Positions 1 to 9,800 of a stretch of 64,000 nt of DNA are shown here, piece after piece. Made by a program: the position numbers and the translations under genes. Where the stretch lies: assembly GCA_963576735.1 (NCBI GenBank), contig OY755175.1:17128401-17192400 (forward strand), in the 5' to 3' direction. The notes below the pieces were generated by a model. That model saw only the letters and a program-made list of their open reading frames with translations. It was not told where the DNA came from and searched no databases. The stretch is from Bedellia somnulentella (Eukaryota; Arthropoda; Insecta; Lepidoptera; Bedelliidae). Position 1 is the first letter of the stretch, and each line of letters opens with the position of its first letter.

Positions 1-329
1 CATGTTTAAACACATCTTTGATTCATTGGTCTGGCTCGAGACTTCTACTATGTGTCTTTGAACAAAGAGTAACTATTTGTGCCATGCTATCCATTTTCAG
101 TGGTCATAAAAGAGCTCAAATATTAATTTGTTTAGAAATTTGTCTTGTCTGCCACTAATTTAGTCTCGTTACGTCCATAAAATCATTGCTTAGTTAATTA
201 AATCGACAGTGATAACATGATTTTTTACCCGGAAGTATTTTCATCATATAATTGTTTATTACCAGACTGAATACAAAACAGTCTCTTTTTTAAATACAAA
301 GTAATTAAGCATACAATGTATCTATCTCT
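1..329. other. Intronic AT-rich DNA, nothing recognised
   Basis: No convincing exon, RNA gene or repeat was seen. It is presumably the intron upstream of the first PHR-gene exon in the window. Confidence 0.4.
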
Positions 330-644
330 TTCAATCCTCTCAATAAATCATTCCCATACCAGACCGCCCAGACAAACTTACGCTCCGCAGTGCATAGAGA
401 CGATCCACTTCCTCACGCTCCGGCGCGCTCTCTTGTTATACAAAGACAAAACTTTACCATAATATCATCTATAACACTCAATCAATCATATTCCTATAAC
501 AGAGCGTCCTGACAAACCCCACTCCGTAGCGCGATAAAGAAGATCCGCTACCTCACACAGAGACCCCATCAATTCGCCGTCGCGCTCTCTTATTATACAA
601 AGACAAAACTTTAGCATAACCAAGGCATAAACATCTTTTACCAG
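330..644 (+). repeat. Two degenerate tandem copies of an intron end plus exon start
   Basis: Around 330-470 and 475-620 the sequence repeats the last bases of the intron, an AG acceptor (exon-like starts at 363 and 503) and about 60 bases of the real exon at 645, at a spacing of 140 and 142 bases. Each copy then jumps to the exon's GGCGCGSTCTC region and ends in a shared TTATACAAAGACAAAACTTT run. Both copies are frameshifted or meet stops, so they cannot replace the true exon. Confidence 0.75.
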
Positions 645-874
645 AGCGTCCCGACAAACCCACACTCCGCAGCGCAATAGAGAAGATCCGCTTCCTCACG
701 CTGACGCCGCAGCAGTTCGCGGAAGGTCCGGCGCGGTCTCGGCTGCTCAGCGAGTCGGAGAGTTTCGCCGTTCTCATGAACATCTTGTCCTCGGTCGCCG
801 ACGTGCCGTTGCCGGAGGGATTCAGCGTGTGCCGGGTGCCGCGGAAACAACTTATCGGAGGAGTATCGTCTAAT
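645..874 (+). CDS. BTB-BACK-PHR gene, exon a (BACK end)
   Basis: Acceptor TTTTACCAG ends at 644 and donor GTAAGT starts at 875. The exon begins with two bases of a split codon and then reads RPDKPTLRSAIEKIRFLTLT in frame for 76 codons. Two damaged tandem copies of its start lie upstream, near 363 and 503. Confidence 0.82.
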
Positions 875-3800
875 GTAAGTATGCGGATGTTTTGCTAGTA
901 ATTGTAATTTATTTGTCCTTCACGCTAAAGGTGACTCTTTTTGGATAATTTCTCGTATCAATGCAAAATTTACCGGATCCCGTTCCTCAAAAACGCTAAA
1001 CCCGCAAATTTAGATTGGCCGCTAAAAATTTCGTTAGAAGCTAAACCAGGAATAATATTCTTACGTTTCAGCTTACTAACGTAGAAACTAGCAGAGTATT
1101 TTCTGCATTATTTAGGGACGCCGGATCTTTTAAATTAGAAATTCATACATACATACATACATATACTCACGGCTATAAATCCCAGGAAGGGGTAGCCAGA
1201 GCTAAAGAATTAGAAATTCCTCAGCCACTTTTGGAAATTTGAGTGGGTAAAAGATACTAAAAATAAAGGTTGTTGGTGATGGGTCTCCAACCGCATCGCC
1301 CAAAAATCCCTTAATAGCCCCATACCGTTAGTCGCCTCTTACGTACACCCACCGGAAGAAATGTGGAACTACACGGCACTTTTGCCAGTTCATCAATATT
1401 CAATATTAATCGCTATTGTGTTGTATAAGTTTTTATGTATTGTGTTTTCAAAAGGAAGTTAAAGTCTTTTCTTTCTTTCTTTTTTATAAACCTAATAATA
1501 GTGTTGTTTTCAGCAGATGCCGACGTTCACGGTGGACACGCCCAGCCCCGTGCTGGAGGGCGGGGGCGAGCCGCGGCCGCGCCGCTACGACTCCATCCGG
1601 CCCGCGCTGCACGTCGCGCCCGACCTCGTCGACCGACACAGGTATACACTTCATTCGCATACATACTACATACATATACTCACAGCTTGATGGGAAATTG
1701 TTATTATTATTTACTGACCCTACAGACTTCGTACTGTCATATTCGCTTATGACAAAGCTTAAGGCATTTTTCCCGGAACTCTGAGTTCAATCAGGCGTGA
1801 ATATTTTATTGGTAATTTTTTTCCGGGAATAAAGGATCCTATGATACAATTTGGGTCATTATCTTGCATTCTGCCAAATTTCATTCACATACATTATGTA
1901 CTTGAGAAGCCTTTTTGCCTCAAACAAACAAACATCTAAAGTTTCACATTTATAATATTAACAGGATTTATGTAATCAGACAACAGGGGTCCATAGTGTT
2001 AGTAACATCTTACCCTATGTTAGTATTAAAAATTATTTGAGTTTGATCAGTCAGTGAGCACCCGCGCAAGGTGCTGCATTATTGGGGAGTCGTAGCGCCC
2101 TGCTATGGTCCTCAGGATGGAGTTAGGGCAGCTCCGCACCCTGCAGAGCAAGGGAGCGCCATTTTTTGCGTATAATGGCTTAAAAGTCGTCTATAATTCT
2201 GCGCAAACATGCCCGAAGCACTGCAGAAGCGAGGCAGCCCCAACAACACCCTGAAACCATTATTGTATTGGACTCGCAGTGATGGCCTGTTGCGTATATC
2301 TGGTCCATAGGGTGCACGTGTAAAATACCTGACAGTAGGCTTATTTTGAGCGCTTTCCTACACCGAGCAAATCTACGAATCAGCATATTACAGCGGACCG
2401 CCATCGCTTTGCGTTCCCTCTTTACATCCTCTTGGTCTTTAAGGTCGTCGGTCACAATAATCAGATATTTAAATTTGGTCACGCGGCGGAGTACCACTTC
2501 ATTTAATTTAATAGCAGGTATAGTTTCTGGGGTTTTCTTCCCGTCGGCTCCAAAGACCATATATTCGCTCTTTTTTGTACAAACATTCTACACCAAACCG
2601 TGTTTGGAAGCATAATCGTCACAAGTACGTAACAATTCCTTCAGAGCTCCGAACGTGGGGCTCAGCAGCACCATATCATCAGCATAGCTGATATTATTTA
2701 CAGCAACATCATCTACACGACAACCAATGTGTTTGCTGCTAAGGTCCACGATCTGGTTATTAACGTAGAGGTTAAATAAATTTGGAGAACTAAGCCCCCC
2801 CTGCCTCACTCCACATTCAAGTTTATTTGAATGTGATATCTTATTGGCCCATCTCACACAGGTTTCCTGGTTACCGTACCAATACTGTAGTATGCGTTGA
2901 AGCTCCGACGGTACTTTTCTCACGCGTAACTTGGCCCAAAGCACATCGTACGACACGGTGTCGAAAGCACGCGACAGGTCGAGAAAACATGCGTATACGT
3001 GCGTTCGGCGCAGCGCATAATACTTTACTGTGTGCTTTAAACCAAGGACAGCGCTTTCAGTCGACAGTCCGTGCCTAAACCCGAACTGATCGTCATGAAG
3101 ATGAAGATAGTCATTAAGCCGAGAGTCTAAAAGGGAGTCTAACACCTTAGCCAGAACAGTAGCCAGTGAAATGGGCCTATAGTTATTTTTACTTTATTAT
3201 ACAACCGTACACATCAGCTCGTGTGGGAGATACGAGTGCCCCATGCATAGTGAAAAAAACATAGCGAGGATGCGTGGTAGGTGGACACCATCGTGCTTTA
3301 AGTGCTCAATACTTAAGCTGTCGTGACCCGGCGATTTTCCTCTGCTCATTCGCCTAATAACTTTTGCCACTTGCTTACCAGAGAATTTAATGATATCTGA
3401 GTTTAGACAAGGCCCACTATCAACCGCGTGTGAGGACCGGCCTAAGGGTGGCTGTACAGTAAAATGTTCAACAAACAAGTTTGCAATAGACTCTGTTTCA
3501 CGAGCTTTGTCCTTAGACACGGGCAAGCCAGGCTTAAGATCTAGTTTATTGGTGGATATCCAAAAGTTGCTAAAATTCTTTGAAGCGCGTTGTTAATATA
3601 ATTATATCATAAGGTTCCCTATCAATGTTATGCCTCGCCGTTAACATCCTCATAACTTAATCACACAAATGGTTTTAGATAATATCCTGTTCCTCGATTC
3701 CAAACTCACTTACTTATATCCTGATAATATCCTGTTGCTCGATTGAAAACTAACTTACAAATGTGTCTTTTTTTCAGTTCGGACTTCAACAAGATCTATT

Positions 3801-6800
3801 GCCAACGGCCAATTATTCAACACACGGACTGCCTCAACACAAGCGGGCTCGATTGCTCTGTCACGTTTATGGTTGATAGGAACATCTGTCTGCTAGGAGT
3901 ACAGGTAACATTACAATATCAATGCAGCTATTACAAATTATGTATTTATCTGACACTGCCGTAAATTGTATTGCCCTTTACATAAAAAACGAAGTAAAAT
4001 GATAAAACATGTATTTTATTCATTAGTCTATGAAAGCTACTTTATGCTTAAACTATTCAAAATGACTCCTTTTTAATATTGTTACGTACCGGGTTCTTAA
4101 TTTGATAAATACCAGTCACACTTTCGTGCAATAAGGTGTAATTATATTTATTGACCAATAACGCACTTTACACAACACAACAAACACTATCGATAATTAA
4201 CTATCGATACTCGCACTAATTAACAACACTAATTTACTCCGATATAGTAACACTGTCCACACCGTTAAGCTTATTTCCGTAATCCGTATATCACTGCACT
4301 GTCGTATTTAATTTCTTCGCTCTAGTATTTCGCTTGTTCTCGCTTTAGTTCTTCGCACTCGAATAACTCCGTAGCACGCGTCGCTCTTTATATATGCCAA
4401 ATCTCAAATACGCGAATATTACAGAAAGTTCTAGTACCACATTCTCGAAAAGTCGATATTCGAGAAACATCTAGTAATTCCTTTTTTTACTTATTAAAAT
4501 ACTAGTAACGCCATCTGTTTTCTAGTAGTGGCAAATCCTATCTCCTACTTGCGAACAGATGTCGTAACATTACCCCCTCCTTACATTAATACTCGTCCCG
4601 AGTATTATTGCTTCCATGGTACTTCGCAAGTCGATCGATGTGAACTATTTTCGAAGCCCCTCTAGGTTGGCGTTGAATTCTGTATGTTACATCGTTTATT
4701 CTAGTGACCACCTTGTACGGTCCTTCCCACCTATTTTGTAACTTAGGGGACTTCCCTTTCTGGCGAGTTGGATTGTGTAACCAGACGAGCATACCCTCTT
4801 CGAAACGCGGCGTGTTAGCTTTACGGTCATATCTGGTTTTCATCTTTTCACTAGCATGTAAACCATTTTCACGCACTAGGGAATGTACATCTTGCATTCT
4901 TTCCCTCAAATCGCTTACATATTCAGTTACACTCTGCGGCTCATCTGGTGACCCTCCTGTCAACAAATCTACAGGCAATCGTAGCTCTCTTCCGAAATTG
5001 ACGAAAGCAGGTGTTTCCTTCGTGCTTTCGTGAACAGCTGACCGGTAAGACAGTAAAAATAATGGAATGTGTTTGTCCCAGTCCTTCTGATGTTTTTCAA
5101 CCATCTTCGCCAACTGTCTCTCCAGTGTTTGGTTGAACCTCTCCACCATTCCATCTGACTGAGGATGATATGGCGTCGTCCTGGTTTTATGCATTCCAAG
5201 TAGTTTGCACACCTCTTGAAATACTTGTGACTCAAAATTTCTTCCCTGGTCAGAGTGTATCTCCAGGGGCACGCCAAATCGACAGATCACTTCCTCAACC
5301 AGTTTTGTAGCCACAGTTATTGCTTCTTGATTGGGTATGGCAAACACTTCAGGCCACTTAGTGAAGTAATCCATCACCACTATGAAATATTTATTTCCGG
5401 ACTCTGATTGTGGAAACGGTCCAGCCACATCAACTGCAATCCTCTCCCAGGGAGCTCCCACATTGTACAACCGTAATCCCCCTCTACTCCGGGTCTGCGG
5501 ACCTTTCACCGCGGCACACGTTGTACATTTCCGGCACCAGTCCTGTACGTCGTCCCTACAATGAAGCCAGTAAAACTTCGCACGAACCTTCTGCAACGTA
5601 CGATTTACCCCAAGATGCCCGCCCGAAACACCGTCATGTGTTTCCCGCAGTACATCTTTAACCTTGGCTCTGGGCACGACCAATTGTAGGTGCTCTTCCT
5701 TACCGTTGGGTTTCTCCCACCTCCGGTACAGTAGACCATTGATCAGAACCAGGCTGTTCCATTGCGCCCAGTAAGCTTTCGTACTCACTCCTGTGGACGC
5801 TACTTCACTCCAAGCCGGTTGATCGTGTTTTCCTTCTTCCATTTCATGATGGGTCTGAGGTTCTCATCTTCTTCTTGGGCCTTCTGCATAGCTTCTGTTT
5901 CCCATCCATCCAATGGACAAATTCGAGTCACTTTCACGACCTCCTCCTTCGACTCTTGCTTCCGGCAATGTTTACAGTCTTGATCATTGACACAGCCCAA
6001 TATCACCAAACTGTTCCCGTTACAGGCTTGTGAGATGGTCATTGTCGGGGCTTTCTCCTCTCTAGCCAGCACCTGCCCCCCGGTCCTGGCTAATGCTCGT
6101 TTCCCTGGACGTTTGCGGCAGGAGCCTCTGCCTGCCTCTTTTCTTCCTTCCTCAGCGGGCAACTTAATCTCAAATGGCCCCTTTTCCCGCAGCCATAACA
6201 AATCGGTCCAGTACTCCTTCCGACGGGTGCTTTAATGACCTTGACGTCCTCATTTGCTTCCGCAATCTCACGAAGTCGATGAGTTTGGCGCGTATCCTGG
6301 CGGCAAGCTTCAACTTCTAGAGCGTTCGCCAAGGCATCCTTGAGAGACGTGTGGTGTTGAAGTCTCACCGCTGTTCTCACTTCGATATCTCTGATGCCGT
6401 CGACGAATGCTTGCACCAGGTTCATTTCCACCGTCTTCGGATCTACACTGGGATAGGCCTTGCGGACGAGCTTCTCGATTTCAAGGGCCCACTGCTGAAG
6501 TCCCTCTCCGGAACGCTGGACCCTATCACGCAGCTGAGCGCGGAACACGTGCTCCAGGTGTCGCTCTCCATAGCGAGACTCCAACGCATCCAGCAGGTCC
6601 TTGAAACCACCACTCGGAGTCGGCAGCGCCTCTATTACTGACAGTGCTTGACCTCGGAGCGCCACCGTCAGTGCAGTCAAACACTGTTCATCAGTCCAAC
6701 CATTGGCAGCCGCAACAGTCTGGAACTGATGTCTATACGCCGACCAGGATGTTGTTCCGTCGTAGGGAGGAACCTTCACACGAGGACCATGGACAGCTAC

Positions 6801-9800
6801 TACATTCTCACCGGAGACAACCTTGACCGGTCGTGATTCAAGCTGCAGAACCCTTTTCTCCATTCCGCGGAAGTCGGTCTTCATGTCATCGATATCTTTC
6901 TCAATAGTGGTTACCTGCTCCTTCATCTGCTCTACGTCTTTTTCCACAGTAACCACCCGACCACTGACTTCATTGACCGCAGTGAGAACTTGTGAGAACT
7001 TAGTTTGCTGTTCCTCGCGCAACTCACGAACTTCTTGTTTCACAACACCCTGTACCTCCGAATATATGTTTTTCACAACATCCTGTATGCTTTGTTGTGC
7101 TTCACGCATGCTTTGAAACATTTCAACTATCATCGCCAAGTCAGTATTAGTTGCGGCCGCCGGCGCCGTTGATGTAGACGGCGCGTTAGTCACCGCGGAC
7201 GTCTCCTCTGGAATGTCACTCCGAGGGTTCGTGACCGATGACCTCATTTCCGACAGCTGTTCACCCTCTGCGGCTTTCTGAGCGCGTGTCTTCACACCCT
7301 CTCTTCCGTCTTCCTTCGGCATAACTGGCATCTTCAAATCCCACCGCTGTCACCAATTGTTACGTACCGGGTTCTTAATTTGATAAATACCAGTCACACT
7401 TTCGTGCAATAAGGTGTAATTATATTTATTGACCAATAACGCACTTTACACAACACAACAAACACTATCGATAATTAACTATCGATACTCGCACTAATTA
7501 ACAACACTAATTTACTCCGTTATAGTAACACTGTCCACACCGTTAAGCTTATTTCCGTAATCCGTATATCACTGCACTGTCGTATTTAATTTCTTCGCTC
7601 TAGTATTTCGCTTGTTCTCGCTTTAGTTCTTCGCACTCGAATAACTCCGTAGCACGCGTCGCTCTTTATATATGCCAAATCTCAAATACGCGAATATTAC
7701 AGAAAGTTCTAGTACCACATTCTCGAAAAGTCGATATTCGAGAAACATCTAGTAATTCCTTTTTTTACTTATTAAAATACTAGTAACGCCATCTGTTTTC
7801 TAGTAGTGGCAAATCCTATCTCCTACTTACGAACAGATGTCGTAACAATATTGATATTTTCGAAACGCATGGCTCTCATTCTTTTTAACACGGCGGCTTT
7901 TAAAACTTTGTTATTTTTATAAAGTTTTTGGGCAAGAATTTACTACTAGAATACTTCAAATGCAATATTCCAAAGGAGTAAGGTTAGGACAAACTTCTTT
8001 AACGATGGTATCCATTAAATTCACATCTAATCAGAGGTGGGTTGACTTGTTTTTGCCCTCAAGTGTATAAACAAACATAGTATTAAATAACTTTTGCATT
8101 GGCAAAATTCGTCGCCACAGAGAACATGAACACTAAATTACAAAAACTCAAATCGTAGTAAACTTGTGGGATGTCTCGTTTGCGAAGTGACTCCACTAAC
8201 CGACATTTTATCTTTCTGAGTTATTTGTCATATTTGTCCATTTCCAATTGGATATCTATTACGCATTACTTCTAAACATATAATTCTACATTGTTACTTA
8301 CAAATTACAAAATATGTTACAAATCCTCATTACTCCCCCCCCCATTTCAGGTGCCTACACAAGCCCCCACAGAGGACGGCGGTGCAAGCGGCGGGTATTC
8401 CGAGCTCATCTACGCGCACCTACTGGACAGCGATGGGGCCAGACTGACCTATACTCACTACTGCAACCGAGTGCCGTACAGACATCTGCTGGACATCATG
8501 TTTAATAGACCCGTCTACATACAGCGGAACAAGGTACTGTACTGTATATAGATGAAACGTGATTTATGGATAGTGTGTATAAAATTGCATTATTTTTCAT
8601 ATGCTTTTGTTCACCTTTGTAAAGAGGAAAATATGCCAAAGCTTTTGACTTTGTGGGATCAGCAAAGATATACTGGCCTGCTGTGTACAAACTTATAATT
8701 TGTATCTATGCTTAACTCGAAAAACATTTACACTCCGCGATGTAGGAATATGAGTGAAACGCTGCTATGTGCGAGTGAGTCTGCAGTAGTGTGCGCTCTA
8801 ACATGACTCCCATAACTTTATAGTGAAGTTATGTTGCGACAACGCTAAGATATGGAATAAGATATAACATCATATTTTGAGGTATCTTGGGTTACCCTTA
8901 AATTCAATCGGGTTTTCAAGTATTCAGGTCACAAAACATGCATCAGGTCGAGCACTTAACTTAACCTGATGCATTTTGAACGACTTTTCTGAACGACAAA
9001 ATTATAACATTGCCTTTACATACAGGGTGTCCAGGGGATCAACGTCGAAACGTAAGGGGTGCAGTCACCATGGTCTAAGAGGTAAAAAAAATAATAAAAA
9101 AATCGGCGTGCGATAGTATGGAATTTGTGCGTCGATTTCTAAAATTAGTGAAAATTGCCACCTTACAGTAGTGTTTCGTATGCCAATTCTGCAAATATTT
9201 ATCGATATTATTTTTTTTGGTTATATACTGGGTATTAACAGTACTTTTAATACACATTATTTATTTTTGCAAAAACATTACAATACGAGCAAAACAAGTA
9301 TACTTAGAAAAAAATTGTTTTAGAGATTTGTTATACCTAATTTTATGAGCTCAACTGTGTAAAAAAAAAAGAAATGAAGCTGGCAAGTATTTTCAAAACA
9401 TAGCGCATTTAATACAGTTTTTAAAAAGGTATAACACTTGACCCTTAGATTCATTAAATTTAGCTATATCATTCCTATGTTGAGAATGCACCTATTTTTT
9501 AATGTTAGAAATGAGTAAACAAAATAACCTTGACTATTTTGTCAAAACAATTACAAAATTGCTACCCATACCAGCTAGCTCAGGTAGACGAACCGATTCA
9601 CCGGAGTCCATGATTCGTCAAACTTCCCTCCCCTCTCTCATACCCCGCAGCGGGGACTCCGATAACAAAGGGTTTTGAGCAGGTTTGGAGTCTTTAAGCG
9701 AGTTACGGCTACTGGCTAGTTAATTTGTTTTGTTAGTTAGTATGACAACTTCTTTCGTTCGAATACTATGTACTTACCTTTCGTCACTAAAGCGCGCAAA

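Larger units (their letters stand above)
4080..7847 (-). mobile_element. Ty3/gypsy LTR retrotransposon, internally deleted, with 4-bp ATAT target duplication
   Basis: Two 490-bp LTRs (4080-4569 and 7358-7847) bound a 2.8-kb internal part read on the minus strand. The 4-bp direct repeat ATAT sits at 4076-4079 and 7848-7851. The LTRs begin TGTTACG, end CGTAACA, and differ at only two positions that I found, so the insertion is recent. The internal part carries a full gag frame and an integrase frame, but protease, reverse transcriptase and RNase H are absent. The usual internal length for this class is nearer 5 kb. The element therefore needs enzymes in trans. Confidence 0.93.

Noticed and set aside
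486..850. Minus-strand frames of 63-76 aa
   Set aside because: They mirror the real plus-strand exon and its two degenerate copies, and explain nothing on their own.
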